This document shows positions 15,680-24,740 of a stretch of 46,249 nucleotides of DNA, one piece after another. Position 1 is the stretch's first letter, and each line of letters opens with the position of its first letter. The notes under the pieces were generated by a model that searched no databases, was not told where the DNA came from, and worked only from the letters and a program-made list of their open reading frames with translations. Origin of the DNA: Clostridia bacterium (GTDB lineage Bacteria; Bacillota; Clostridia; Christensenellales; CAG-138); NCBI GenBank assembly GCA_003246365.1, contig QKAN01000194.1, positions 1-46,249 on the forward strand. Reading direction: 5' to 3'. Made by a program: the position numbers and the translations under genes.

Positions 15680-17134
15680 TTATGCCGCCTGTTTGCCTTT
15701 CTTTTTCCCGAAAATCTGTCTGCGGAAAAGAATCAGATTCATGGCAACAAGCAAAACCGCCAGCGCTGCAAGCGTGATCCATGCATTGGTCAGGTTCGAA
15801 GTCGCCGGATCGGCGGTCAGGCCGATCGGTGCATAGCCGAGCAACAGCAGCATCGGAAACCCGAAGACAATCGCCCAGAGTTGCTGATAGACAAGGTTGT
15901 TCGCGGCGGGCGTTTGAAACAGCGGATCGATTTCGCGCAGCAAGATAACACCCGTGCTCGCGGTTCCGGTCAACATGCCATACATCGAAAGAAACGCCTC
16001 GTTTGAATACTGCGGATAGATGCGTTTGCAGATAAAGTCCATTTGCAGATAGGTCGCAACTGCGCCGACAACGCAGATAATGCTCAGCGGAATGATAAAT
16101 TCGCGGTGCGAAAACGCGGAAAGGTCGATTGCCGCGATGCTGGCAACCACCATGAGGTCGAACATCACGCCGGAAATTCGCGCGAGCATAAAGTTGTTCA
16201 GGTACTGCCGGCGTCCGCGAAGGGTCAGTCCCCTGAGCATATTGCGCACCAGAATTGCCATCACGGTACCAATCAGGAAGTTGAACCCCCAGATGAGCGG
16301 TTTCACGGTCGATGTGAAGAATCCGCCGAGCGCATCCAGCCCCATAGAAATCAGATACATGACCGCATAGGCCGCCATATAGGTAAACACGACAAGTCCG
16401 ATTTGAACCGTGAGTTTATCGAGCGATTCGGAAAGCGGAATTTCACCTTTTTCCGTGATGGTTTCCGCCGAAAGGTCTTCCATCTCATCCGCATTCTGAA
16501 GCAGGGAATTGAGTTGTCCCTTTTTCTTCATGCGCTGCAGATAGAAAACGCCGCCAAGACCCGCAAACACAAAACCCATCGCCGCAATAGTCAGCCCGAA
16601 GCTTCCGCCGTATTGAAACGAAGCGTAGCCGGTCGCAGTTTCATAAACATGTCCCCAGTTATAAGCCTGTCCCGGGCCCTGACCGTATCCCATCGGCAGC
16701 AGTACGCCGGAAACCGGCCAATTGCCGAGCACGAAGAATAGCCCGATGGTAATCGACAGTCCCAAAAGACCCTGCAGCAGATAAGTGGAAACCGTTGTAA
16801 CGCCCGTATCAAACACGGCAATGTTCGACTCTTTGCTCTTCTGCCGCTTGTTGGAGCGCAGCGCCATCGCGACAAACCCGAGACCGAGTCCGTGATAGGT
16901 CAGCGTCTCCATCGTCATCCGGCTGAACACCGGCGCGCCCGTGATCTTTTCATAGGCGATATTGGCAAACAAAATCAGAAATCCGCCCAGAACTGAGCTT
17001 GGGATCAGAGACTGCCGAAGCGGCTTGATGAGCCGCCGCAGCATGTTTGCCGTCAGCATTCCGACGAGTAAAATAGTCAGTTCGATCATCAGCGACCATA
17101 CGCTGGCGTCCCAAAAATTGTGTCCAGTCGTCAT
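15680..17134 (-). CDS. Sodium/glutamate symporter, GltS family
   Basis: This 484-residue membrane protein has about ten to twelve hydrophobic segments and the architecture of GltS carriers, which import glutamate with sodium. Supporting segments include RQSLIPSSVLGGFL near residues 40-53, YHGLGLGFVAMALR near 80-93, and the glycine-rich loop GYGQGPGQAYNWG near 148-160. The C-terminal half has FGFPMLLLLG. A cytoplasmic insertion with basic and acidic residues lies near 200-240. The ATG at 17134 follows CAAGGAGC. It stands alone between the gcv operon promoter and the MFS gene. The transported acid is inferred from family only; it is somewhat divergent from E. coli GltS. Confidence 0.82.
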   Translation of the reverse strand: MTTGHNFWDASVWSLMIELTILLVGMLTANMLRRLIKPLRQSLIPSSVLGGFLILFANIAYEKITGAPVFSRMTMETLTYHGLGLGFVAMALRSNKRQKSKESNIAVFDTGVTTVSTYLLQGLLGLSITIGLFFVLGNWPVSGVLLPMGYGQGPGQAYNWGHVYETATGYASFQYGGSFGLTIAAMGFVFAGLGGVFYLQRMKKKGQLNSLLQNADEMEDLSAETITEKGEIPLSESLDKLTVQIGLVVFTYMAAYAVMYLISMGLDALGGFFTSTVKPLIWGFNFLIGTVMAILVRNMLRGLTLRGRRQYLNNFMLARISGVMFDLMVVASIAAIDLSAFSHREFIIPLSIICVVGAVATYLQMDFICKRIYPQYSNEAFLSMYGMLTGTASTGVILLREIDPLFQTPAANNLVYQQLWAIVFGFPMLLLLGYAPIGLTADPATSNLTNAWITLAALAVLLVAMNLILFRRQIFGKKKGKQAA

Positions 17135-17375
17135 ACGCTTGCTCCTTGCATGATATCAATCTTTTGCGCCGAAACCGGAGCAGGCCGATTGCATTAAATT
17201 TGAACGCTTCGTCCGAATTTCATTCAATATATCATGCAAAGGAGGCAAGGTAAATCAATTTTTATACAATTTTATGAAAAATGTTGATTATCGAATCCGG
17301 CTTTTTTCTCTTTTTCGGTCGCATCTGCAAGCCATCTTCGATATTCACAGCTCCTGATCAATGTCTTTTTTCGCT

Positions 17376-18761
17376 TTATGCGGCGGCTTTTTCTTCCAGC
17401 ATCTTCTGCGTGTCTTTTTCGATGTTCAGGAAAAAGATGACGATCATCATCAACACCGCAACGACCATCGGCACCCAGCCGAGAATCGCGTTGATCGTAC
17501 TGATTGCGGCATCGGGCTGCACAGAAAGATTCGCGTCAAATCCGTTGACCGACAGCGCAACGGCGACAAGCTGCGTCGCTCCAGCGACGGCAAGCTTGCT
17601 CGCAAGGTTGTCCGCCGTGGAAACCATGCTGTCGAGCCGACGGCCGGACTGCCATTCGATGATGTCCACAATGTTGTTGCGGTTGGTGTTGAACATGACA
17701 AACGTAATCGTAATCGCAATGCCGACCGTGATGGCGTTCACATAGATCGCGCCGAGCGAAAACGGATTGATCACAAACCAGATTTTGCCGAGGATGAACA
17801 ACGCGGCGGCGAGCAGCATCGTCTTTTTCCGCCCCAGCGCGCGGTCGATCACCGAAACCAGGAACGAAGAGCCAAGCGCGGCGACGAGATACGCCGCCTG
17901 AATCGCGGTCGCCGCCGCTGTGCTGCCGAGTACATAGGTAGCGTAATAGGTGATGCAGCTCATCAGAAGCAGGTTGATAACCCCGTAGCAGATGATGTAA
18001 AACATGTTGAGCACCCACGATTTGCACTTGAACAACATCGCAAATACCGTTTTTGCCGAAAGCTTCTCGTCGTCTTCCGCAATGGGTTTCACGCGTTCTT
18101 TCGTTGTGAAATAGTGCGCAAGACTCCCGACGATGCAGACCGCGCCCATGACGCAGGCGGTCAGTAGAAACCCGCGCGAACTCATGGAGTCGATCAGGTT
18201 CCCCTTTGTGTCCATCGCGCCGAACAGTTTCAGCAGCGGCAGGCAGGCCACCGCGCCGATGCCCGCGCCCAACGCGCCGCCGAGGTTTCGGAACACGTTG
18301 ATGGAACGCCTGTCCGTGTCCAGATTGGTTGCGAGGCTGCCCATGCTGTTGTAAGGGATGCCGACAAACGTATTGAACAGTTCGAACAGCAGATACACAA
18401 TCAGCGCAACTGCGATAGCCGCTTTGTTCTGCAAACCGAAATCCGTAAACAGCAGCACGACTGTGATCGCCCAGGGAATTGCAAACCAGACGGCAAGCGG
18501 GCGCACGCGCTCTCCGTTTTTAAACTTGTGGTTGAGCGCCCAGAATCCGATCAGCGGATCGTTGACAGCGTCCCAAATGGTGCCGATCGTCAGGATCGTA
18601 CCCGCGATCAACACATCGATTTTGAGCACATTGGTCAGAAAAAAGAGATAGTAGATGCTTTTAAACTGATAGACCACATTGCTTGCCGTGGAAAACGTGC
18701 AAAAACCAAGTTTTTCCGGCAGGCGTGTGCGCGGAATGGACTGCGCAACGGGGTTACTCAT
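17376..18761 (-). CDS. MFS transporter, glycoside-pentoside-hexuronide (GPH) cation symporter type
   Basis: A 461-residue protein with about twelve transmembrane helices. The segment GTIWDAVNDPLIGFWALNHK (about residues 59-78) is the signature of GPH symporters (MelB/YicJ group), which import sugars or glycosides with sodium or protons, although some relatives carry other solutes. A second half with DIIEWQSGRR is also typical. The gene overlaps the upstream hydrolase gene by four bases (ATGA, 18758-18761) and has AAGGAG in front, so the two form one operon. With a peptidase as partner, the cargo could be a peptide-related or glycosidic compound; this is open. Confidence 0.85.
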   Translation of the reverse strand: MSNPVAQSIPRTRLPEKLGFCTFSTASNVVYQFKSIYYLFFLTNVLKIDVLIAGTILTIGTIWDAVNDPLIGFWALNHKFKNGERVRPLAVWFAIPWAITVVLLFTDFGLQNKAAIAVALIVYLLFELFNTFVGIPYNSMGSLATNLDTDRRSINVFRNLGGALGAGIGAVACLPLLKLFGAMDTKGNLIDSMSSRGFLLTACVMGAVCIVGSLAHYFTTKERVKPIAEDDEKLSAKTVFAMLFKCKSWVLNMFYIICYGVINLLLMSCITYYATYVLGSTAAATAIQAAYLVAALGSSFLVSVIDRALGRKKTMLLAAALFILGKIWFVINPFSLGAIYVNAITVGIAITITFVMFNTNRNNIVDIIEWQSGRRLDSMVSTADNLASKLAVAGATQLVAVALSVNGFDANLSVQPDAAISTINAILGWVPMVVAVLMMIVIFFLNIEKDTQKMLEEKAAA

Positions 18762-19729
18762 ACGTTTTTCTCCTTGTCCCGAACCGCCAGCAGGCGGTCA
18801 ATCAGCAGTTGTTTAAAGCGAACCGGTTCGTCTCCCATTGGATTGTGGCCCGATTTTTCAAACCAGATCAATTCCTTTTGCGGGGCTTCGATGCTGTCAA
18901 ACCAATCCTGCACCAGCGAAGCCGGGGTGTTTTGATCCAACACGCCGTCAAACACGAAATACGGCACCGCAAACTTGGTGCACGTGTTGGGAAAATCCGT
19001 CGCCCCTACGGCGTCCCACATATGCGTCAATACGTATTTATATCCCTTTACGAGACCGTAAATATCGCGAATGGAATATTCGCCGGAAAACAGCACAGGG
19101 ATCACGAACGAGCGAAAATAGCTGCGCTTTTTCGCGCTCTGCGAATAGCCGCCGTATTTCATCATGATGTTGCGCTGCGCCATCATGCCGTCGAACCCGC
19201 CTTTGTAAACGCCCTTCACCGGCGGGCCTACTTTTTTCAGGGTGGCAATCGCCTTTTCATCCCCCGCCTTAACGGCCTCGGTCATTGCAAAATCGTAGCT
19301 GATCTCCTCGTTTTTCGCGCCGTCTACAACCTGTCCGAAGCCGACGTATGCAGCGATCTTTTCCGGGTGGCGGTGCGCCAGATATGTGCCGAGTTCGCTG
19401 CCCCAGCTGCCGCCGATGATGAAGATTTTGTCCTTATGAAAGCGCTCGCAAAGCCAGCTGACCAGCGCGTTTGCGTCCTCCACCATCTGATCGACGGTGA
19501 GGGTTTCCTTTTTTGCACCGTAGTAAGAGCCGCCGCTGCCGCGCTGATCCCAGGCGACAACCGTAAACGTATTTGCGAGGTCCTTGTGATCGGTCATGAT
19601 CGTGTGGCGGTTGCAAACACCCGGTCCCCCATGTAAAAACAGGAGCACGGGGTTGTTTTCGTCCGCGCTCTTGATGTGAATTTTTTGCGGCAATCCGTTG
19701 AGCGTTACCATGCGTTTTTCGTCGATCAT
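18758..19729 (-). CDS. Alpha/beta hydrolase, proline iminopeptidase-like (peptidase S33)
   Basis: A 323-residue soluble alpha/beta hydrolase. The oxyanion-hole segment FLHGGPG (31-37) and WDQRGSGGS (60-68) are the hallmarks of the S33 prolyl iminopeptidase family. The nucleophile is Ser108 in GGSWGSELG, and the late segment SGHNPMGDEP supplies the catalytic His. Such enzymes release N-terminal proline or other residues from small peptides, and some relatives are esterases. The ATG at 19729 has AAAGGGAG upstream. It is the first gene of a two-gene operon with the MFS transporter and lies divergent from tig. Confidence 0.88.
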   Translation of the reverse strand: MIDEKRMVTLNGLPQKIHIKSADENNPVLLFLHGGPGVCNRHTIMTDHKDLANTFTVVAWDQRGSGGSYYGAKKETLTVDQMVEDANALVSWLCERFHKDKIFIIGGSWGSELGTYLAHRHPEKIAAYVGFGQVVDGAKNEEISYDFAMTEAVKAGDEKAIATLKKVGPPVKGVYKGGFDGMMAQRNIMMKYGGYSQSAKKRSYFRSFVIPVLFSGEYSIRDIYGLVKGYKYVLTHMWDAVGATDFPNTCTKFAVPYFVFDGVLDQNTPASLVQDWFDSIEAPQKELIWFEKSGHNPMGDEPVRFKQLLIDRLLAVRDKEKNV

Positions 19730-19867
19730 GCCGGATTTTCTCCCTTTCTATTTATATATTGCATAATGTTCCATACCAATATAACCCAAACCACCTTTTT
19801 TCGCCAGAGAATATGCAGGTTTCTACATAAAAACTCAATTTTGTAACCCTGAGGCGAGCGCGCCTTG

Positions 19868-19891
19868 TTCACACCCACGCCATAGTGTGAA
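19868..19891. promoter_or_regulatory. Inverted repeat upstream of the tig promoter, possible operator
   Basis: TTCACAC (19868-19874) and GTGTGAA (19885-19891) are perfect 7-base arms with a ten-base spacer, about 28 bases upstream of the tig -35. There is no T-run, so it is not a terminator. A regulator site is a guess. Confidence 0.25.
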
Positions 19892-19918
19892 AGTCACAGA
19901 AAACAGTGGTTTTTCGGG

Positions 19919-19947
19919 TTGCAATGGCGAGTTTCCTATGTTAATAT
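19919..19947 (+). promoter_or_regulatory. Candidate promoter for tig-clpP-clpX
   Basis: TTGCAA (19919-19924) and TAATAT (19942-19947) are separated by 17 bases, about 55 bases before the tig start. Confidence 0.5.
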
Positions 19948-20002
19948 TGTTTGATACTGGCGTATTATGCCACTTGAATAGATGCAAATGTTGGAGGAGC
20001 AC

Positions 20003-21415
20003 ATGGCAACCTTTGAAAAACTTGAGAACAACCGCGCAAAACTGACAATCACGATTTCGCCTGAGGCGTTCGGCTCTGCCGTACAGAAAGCTTATCAGAA
20101 GACCGCTAATCGCTACAACGTACCGGGTTTCCGCAAGGGAAAAGCCCCGCGCAAAGTCATCGAAACCATGTATGGCGAAGGTGCATTTTACGAAGAAGCG
20201 TTTGATCTTGCCTGGGGCGACGCATATGACGCGGCGCTTGCCGAACACGATCTCACCGCGGTTGACAAACCCTCTCTGGATATCACTTCCATCGATGCCG
20301 CAAGCGGCGTTGTATTCACCGCCGAAGTGCAGTTAAAGCCCGAAGTTACCCTCGGCGCTTACCAGAAACTCGAAGTACCCGAACCCGACTTCGCCGTGAA
20401 AGACGAAGAAGTGATGGCGGAAATCGAGAAGGATCGCGAAAAGAACGCGCGCTTCATCGAAGTGGACCGCGCCGTTGAAAACGGCGACCGCGTCATTCTG
20501 GATTATTCCGGCAGCGTGGACGGCGAAAAATTTGAAGGCGGCACGGCCGAAGACCAGCTTCTGGTCATCGGTTCCGGCACATTCATCCCCGGATTTGAAG
20601 AACAGCTTGTCGGCATGAAAGCCGGCGAGGAAAAAGACATCAACGTGAAGTTCCCGGACGAGTACTCCGCGCCGCTGGCCGGCAAGGACGCCGTCTTCGC
20701 CGTCAAGATCAAGGCGGTTCAGGTAAAGGAACTGCCCGCGCTGGACGATGAATTCGCCAAAGATATTTCAGACTTCGACACCCTCGAAGCGCTAAAAGCG
20801 GACCGTAAAGCCAAGATGGACGAAAAAGCCGCGAAGAACCGCCAGACCGCGATTGAAAACATCGCCCTGCAGAAAGCCGCGGACAACGCCATCGTCGATA
20901 TTCCGGAAGTGATGATTGAGCGTCAGATCAACTACATGCTGCGCGATATCGCATATCAGCTGAGCATGAGCGGACTCTCGCTGGAAGATTATGTAAAATA
21001 CACCGGCACGGACATGAACGGCCTGAAAGAAAGCTACCGTAAGGAAGCGGAATCGCGCGTTAAAATGCAGCTGGTCATCGAAGCCATCGGCGAAAAAGAA
21101 GGCGTAGCCTGCACGGATGACGACCTCAAGGCCATCATCGCCGAATACGCAGACGGCAGCGGCAAGAGCGCGGAAGAGTTTGAAAAAACGCTGACCGACG
21201 AGGACCGCGAATATCTCAGCGACAATGTACTCGCGAGAAAAGCAGTCAAGATCGTAACCGACAGCGCGGTTCTTGTGAAAGAAGAAACGGAAAAGAAACC
21301 CGCCAAGAAAGCCGCCGCGAAAAAAGCGGAGAAAACCGAGGACGCAGAAGCCGCGGAGAAACCCGCGAAGAAGCCGGCCGCCAAGAAAACCGCAAAGACC
21401 GAGCCGCAGGAATAA
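20003..21415 (+). CDS. tig: Trigger factor with Lys/Ala/Pro-rich C-terminal tail
   Basis: Trigger factor is the ribosome-bound chaperone and prolyl isomerase that meets nascent chains. The 470-residue protein has the ribosome-binding loop signature GFRKGKAP in the N-terminal domain. The FKBP-type isomerase domain lies around residues 155-240 (GDRVILDYSG, FIPGFEEQL), followed by the helical chaperone arms to about residue 425. The last 45 residues are a repetitive tail of Lys, Ala, Pro, Thr and Glu, like histone H1-type tails, and are not part of the normal fold. The start at 20003 has GGAGGAG upstream; an in-frame ATG seven codons earlier precedes that site. It heads tig-clpP-clpX. Confidence 0.95.
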   Translation: MATFEKLENNRAKLTITISPEAFGSAVQKAYQKTANRYNVPGFRKGKAPRKVIETMYGEGAFYEEAFDLAWGDAYDAALAEHDLTAVDKPSLDITSIDAASGVVFTAEVQLKPEVTLGAYQKLEVPEPDFAVKDEEVMAEIEKDREKNARFIEVDRAVENGDRVILDYSGSVDGEKFEGGTAEDQLLVIGSGTFIPGFEEQLVGMKAGEEKDINVKFPDEYSAPLAGKDAVFAVKIKAVQVKELPALDDEFAKDISDFDTLEALKADRKAKMDEKAAKNRQTAIENIALQKAADNAIVDIPEVMIERQINYMLRDIAYQLSMSGLSLEDYVKYTGTDMNGLKESYRKEAESRVKMQLVIEAIGEKEGVACTDDDLKAIIAEYADGSGKSAEEFEKTLTDEDREYLSDNVLARKAVKIVTDSAVLVKEETEKKPAKKAAAKKAEKTEDAEAAEKPAKKPAAKKTAKTEPQE

Positions 21416-21466
21416 CGGCAGGTCGGAGCGCACCACCCCAGTTTCCGTTTGAAGGAGAAATACAGC

Positions 21467-22051
21467 ATGAACCTCATCCCGATGGTCATCGAGCAGACCA
21501 GTCACGGCGAAAGAAGCTATGACATCTACAGCCGCCTGCTCAAAGACCGCATCATCTTTATCGGCGGCCCGATTGACGACGACATCGCCAACAGCGTTAT
21601 CGCGCAAATGCTCTTTTTAGAGGGAGACGACCCCGATAAAGACATCAACTTATACATCAATTCGCCCGGCGGTTCCGTCAGCGCGGGACTGGCCATTTAC
21701 GATACGATGCAGTACATCAAGTGCGAAGTCTCCACCATCTGCGTGGGTCTCGCGGCCTCCATGGGCGCGTTTCTCCTCGCAGCCGGCGCAAAAGGCAAAC
21801 GCAAAGCGCTGCCCAACGCCGAGATCATGATTCATCAGGTGAGCGGCGGCGCACAGGGTCAGGCGACGGATATCAACATCCAGGCCGAACAAATTCTCAA
21901 AATCAAAAAGCGCTTGAACGAAATTCTCTCCCAACGCACCGGCCAGAGCGTCGAGCAAGTAACGAGAGATACCGAGCGGGACAATTACATGAGCGCCGAG
22001 GAGGCGCGCGCATACGGACTGATCGACGAAGTCTTTCCGCCGCGCAGATAA
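21467..22051 (+). CDS. clpP: ATP-dependent Clp protease proteolytic subunit
   Basis: ClpP forms the barrel-shaped serine protease that works with ClpX. The 194-residue protein has the complete triad: Ser98 in GLAASMGAF, His123 in MIHQVSGG and Asp172 in [11 protein letters not shown]. Its N-terminus ([10 protein letters not shown]) is the usual short one. The start at 21467 follows GAAGGAGA with proper spacing; an in-frame ATG at 21449 precedes that site. It lies 51 bases after tig and 18 before clpX, a conserved gene order that supports one operon. Confidence 0.97.
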   Translation: MNLIPMVIEQTSHGERSYDIYSRLLKDRIIFIGGPIDDDIANSVIAQMLFLEGDDPDKDINLYINSPGGSVSAGLAIYDTMQYIKCEVSTICVGLAASMGAFLLAAGAKGKRKALPNAEIMIHQVSGGAQGQATDINIQAEQILKIKKRLNEILSQRTGQSVEQVTRDTERDNYMSAEEARAYGLIDEVFPPRR

Positions 22052-22069
22052 CCCAGAGAGGGGTAAGTT

Positions 22070-23341
22070 ATGACAAAAGTTGAAGAATCCTCCACCGTGC
22101 GCTGCTCGTTTTGCGGAAAGGCGCAGGAGGACGTGCATCGCATCATCGCAGGACCGGGCGTAAACATCTGTAACGAGTGCGTTGAGCTCTGCCGCGAAAT
22201 CATTGAGGAGGACGTCGAGGCCGAACCCATCGACCTGACGAACATCCCCAAACCGCAGGAGATCGTCAATCAGCTCAATCAGTACGTCATCGGGCAGGAC
22301 GCGGCAAAACGCGCGCTGGCGGTTGCGGTATATAATCACTACAAGCGTATCCATACGCCCGCGAAAAAGGACGACGACGTTGAACTGCAAAAGAGCAACA
22401 TCATCATGCTCGGGCCGACGGGCAGCGGCAAAACCATGCTCGCCCAGACGCTTGCGCGCATCCTGAACGTGCCGTTTGCCGTTGCGGACGCAACCAGCCT
22501 TACCGAAGCGGGCTATGTTGGCGAAGATGTGGAAAACATCCTGCTCAAGCTCATTCAGGCGGCGGATTACGATGTTGATAAAGCCAGCAAGGGCATTATC
22601 TACATCGACGAAATCGATAAAATCGCAAGAAAAGGCGAAAACGTATCGATCACGCGCGATGTTTCCGGCGAGGGCGTGCAGCAGGCTCTGCTGAAAATTC
22701 TCGAAGGAACCGTTGCCTCCGTTCCCCCGCAGGGCGGACGGAAGCATCCGCATCAGGAATTCATCCAGATCGACACGACGAACATCCTCTTCGTCTGCGG
22801 CGGCGCGTTTTCCGGCATCGACAAGATCATCGAAAAACGCATCGGTCACAAGATTCTGGGATTCGGCGCGGAGATCACGAGCAATGTTCAAAAAGACATC
22901 GGCGAAACGCTCAAGAGCATTCTGCCGGAAGACCTCTTAAAGTTCGGTTTGATTCCGGAGTTTGTCGGCCGTATGCCGATTATCGTAACGCTGGAAAACC
23001 TCGACGAAGAAGCGCTCATGCGCATCCTCACCGAACCGAGAAACGCGCTGGCGAAGCAGTATCAGCGGCTCTTTGAGATGGACGGCGTCGAACTGGACTT
23101 TGACGAAGACGCGCTCCGCGCGGTCGCCAAGAAAGCAATCGAGCGCAAAACCGGCGCACGCGGATTGAGAGCCATTCTCGAGGACGTCATGCTCGACATC
23201 ATGTATGACATTCCCTCGCGCGAGGACGTTTGCTCCTGCCGCATCACGAAGGACGTCATCGAAAAAGTCTGCCCGCCGCTGCTCGCAGAAGGCACCGGCG
23301 AAAAGAAAACCGCCGTCAAAAAGCCCAAGCAGTCGGCATAA
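22070..23341 (+). CDS. clpX: ATP-dependent Clp protease ATP-binding subunit ClpX
   Basis: ClpX is the AAA+ unfoldase that recognises substrates and threads them into ClpP. The 423-residue protein has the N-terminal zinc-binding domain with Cys12, 15, 34 and 37, Walker A GPTGSGKT (115-122), Walker [10 protein letters not shown] and the sensor/arginine region of the AAA+ core. The IGF-type loop for ClpP docking corresponds to the [10 protein letters not shown] segment. The start is preceded by GAGGGG. It ends the tig-clpP-clpX unit before a strong hairpin terminator; no lon gene follows, unlike in many relatives. Confidence 0.97.
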   Translation: MTKVEESSTVRCSFCGKAQEDVHRIIAGPGVNICNECVELCREIIEEDVEAEPIDLTNIPKPQEIVNQLNQYVIGQDAAKRALAVAVYNHYKRIHTPAKKDDDVELQKSNIIMLGPTGSGKTMLAQTLARILNVPFAVADATSLTEAGYVGEDVENILLKLIQAADYDVDKASKGIIYIDEIDKIARKGENVSITRDVSGEGVQQALLKILEGTVASVPPQGGRKHPHQEFIQIDTTNILFVCGGAFSGIDKIIEKRIGHKILGFGAEITSNVQKDIGETLKSILPEDLLKFGLIPEFVGRMPIIVTLENLDEEALMRILTEPRNALAKQYQRLFEMDGVELDFDEDALRAVAKKAIERKTGARGLRAILEDVMLDIMYDIPSREDVCSCRITKDVIEKVCPPLLAEGTGEKKTAVKKPKQSA

Positions 23342-23354
23342 CAAAAGCAACATC

Positions 23355-23628
23355 AAAAGGCGAACCCGAACGGGTTCGCCTTTTATGCGAAGTTTACCAT
23401 AAAACGTCTGACCTTTCCTTAGTCATTACCGTTAAAATTAACCAACAACTCTTGGTACGTTCACAATTACATATAATTCGATTATTTTCACATATTTCTC
23501 CGTAATTGAAAAAGAAACAAGCCGATTTTGCTTTTGCAAACAACGACTTGTGAACCGTTGTATTTAATTGTCTATCCGAAATCTTTGTTAATTAACCCTG
23601 CATAAATGTAACCCCTTTATGTTTTGCT
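23355..23628 (-). ncRNA. Candidate short RNA, about 270 bases, AT-rich, no convincing ORF
   Basis: A strong minus-strand promoter (23634-23662) fires into the gene-free stretch 23342-23658, and the hairpin at 23357-23384 would end the transcript. Inside there is a possible ACAACG/CGTTGT stem and an ACAAG/CTTGT pairing around 23520-23565, but I recognise no known RNA family. The only open frame with a plausible ribosome binding site is a 17-codon GTG frame at 23491-23438, too short to defend. Existence of the transcript is inferred from its two ends only. Confidence 0.4.
23357..23384. terminator. Bidirectional terminator after clpX
   Basis: AAGGCGAACCCG and CGGGTTCGCCTT form a 12-bp stem with a two-base loop, flanked by A-rich and T-rich runs on both sides. 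It ends clpX on the plus strand and could end the leftward transcript that starts near 23628. Confidence 0.85.
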
Positions 23629-23633
23629 TTTGA

Positions 23634-23662
23634 ATTATAGCACTTCGCACTAGAAACGTCAA
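23634..23662 (-). promoter_or_regulatory. Strong promoter at the end of the 23659-24414 gene, reading away from it
   Basis: On the minus strand TTGACG (23662-23657) and TATAAT (23639-23634) are separated by 17 bases. The -35 overlaps the stop codon of the upstream gene. No gene follows in this direction. Confidence 0.65.
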
Positions 23663-24414
23663 CTCGGATTTTCCCACACAATCACATACCTCCACCCTTT
23701 CCTCGGATATTCAATTGGATCGAGTTCAATTTCATGTGTAGATTCGTTATACTTTAACGGATTAGAACTAATTCGAGTGCTCAATGTATCGTTTGAATGA
23801 ATTTCAATTTTGGGGTTAATTGGTTTGAATTTCATTGGTAACTTGACCGTCATCCGCAACAATCTTGTTTTCCTTAAAATTGTATTGCTTAAGAAAGGCC
23901 TCACAGTTTGAGTTACATCAACCAAACTTGTTATCTTTGCTCCTGTTGATACCTCTTTCCCTTTACGTACTGTATTGAATTTCACAGTGAAGGCTGTCCA
24001 GATTGTTTCCCCTCGAATATTTGTAACTGTTTGTTTTGGTTCGAGAGCTTCAATGTTAGCAGAATTCGAGTCGCCAGACCAGCAAAATCTGTCATCATAG
24101 CTGTCAAACGTATTGCTACGCGACTTCAAACAGTATTTCTTTGTGAACTCCCAATTTTCAGCGTCTATTCGCTCATAGATATAACTCTGCTCTAATATGA
24201 GATACGGATCATCAATTTTTGTAAAAAAGTAGAAGATCGCATTGATGATTTTTGATCCTTTTCTCTTTAACATGCTATCAATCCAAAAGAAAAATAGGCA
24301 TAAGAAAAATGCCAAAAAAGAAGAGGCCACGATAATTGTCTTATTGAGCGAAAATATAGAGAGAAAGGATGGTACCGCAAAAGAGAAAGAAAGAATTGTT
24401 ATAAATTTGTTCAC
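23659..24414 (-). CDS. Two-helix membrane protein with a beta-rich soluble domain, unknown function, AT-rich
   Basis: I cannot name this 251-residue protein. Two hydrophobic helices at the N-terminus (about residues 4-20 and 26-47) are followed by basic residues and a soluble domain of about 190 residues that looks rich in beta strands. Its pattern (WSG, KG followed by a Thr/Asp-rich strand, PFLS, a LRMTVKLP strand, a final YVIVWE) resembles, from memory, an uncharacterised domain found in bacterial conflict-type proteins; this is weak evidence. The GTG start at 24414 is chosen because AGGAGAG lies 11 bases upstream and the promoter (24446-24474) covers any earlier start. The gene is much more AT-rich than its flanks, which suggests transfer. 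It stands alone between clpX and the glycosyltransferase fusion. Confidence 0.75.
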   Translation of the reverse strand: MNKFITILSFSFAVPSFLSIFSLNKTIIVASSFLAFFLCLFFFWIDSMLKRKGSKIINAIFYFFTKIDDPYLILEQSYIYERIDAENWEFTKKYCLKSRSNTFDSYDDRFCWSGDSNSANIEALEPKQTVTNIRGETIWTAFTVKFNTVRKGKEVSTGAKITSLVDVTQTVRPFLSNTILRKTRLLRMTVKLPMKFKPINPKIEIHSNDTLSTRISSNPLKYNESTHEIELDPIEYPRKGWRYVIVWENPS

Positions 24415-24445
24415 TTCGTTTTTTACTCTCCTATATATTATTAAA

Positions 24446-24474
24446 ATTGTATGCTTACTACGTCCAGTTGTCAA
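24446..24474 (-). promoter_or_regulatory. Sigma-A promoter for the 23659-24414 gene
   Basis: On the minus strand TTGACA (24474-24469) and TACAAT (24451-24446) are separated by 17 bases. Between this promoter and the hairpin at 24621 the sequence is AT-rich and I see nothing else in it. Confidence 0.8.
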
Positions 24475-24620
24475 TACATAATATATAATATCAGGCAACG
24501 ATTTATCAGAATATTTTCAAACAGCTCATAGCAAACGAGCTATCTGAAGATAATTTCTAATTTTTTTATGTAAAAATCAAAAAAGAGTACACCATAATAG
24601 ATATTCTTAAAAAAGGTTAA

Positions 24621-24650
24621 AAAGCGGAACAAGATGGTTCCGCTCTTTTT
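24621..24650. terminator. Terminator of the 24741-27680 gene
   Basis: AGCGGAAC (24623-24630) and GTTCCGCT (24637-24644) form an 8-bp stem with T-runs on both strands. It lies about 95 bases past the stop of the fusion gene on the minus strand. Confidence 0.75.
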
Positions 24651-24740
24651 TCGCACTGTTTCTTGCGTTTTCATGTTGTTATGGACTGTGATAATGCACA
24701 TGCAATCGAAATTACCACAAGTAGTGTGCGCAAAATTCCC

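Noticed and set aside
23438-23491. 17-codon GTG open frame with GGAG upstream inside the candidate short RNA
   Set aside because: Too short and unsupported by any similarity; kept only as a remark under the RNA.
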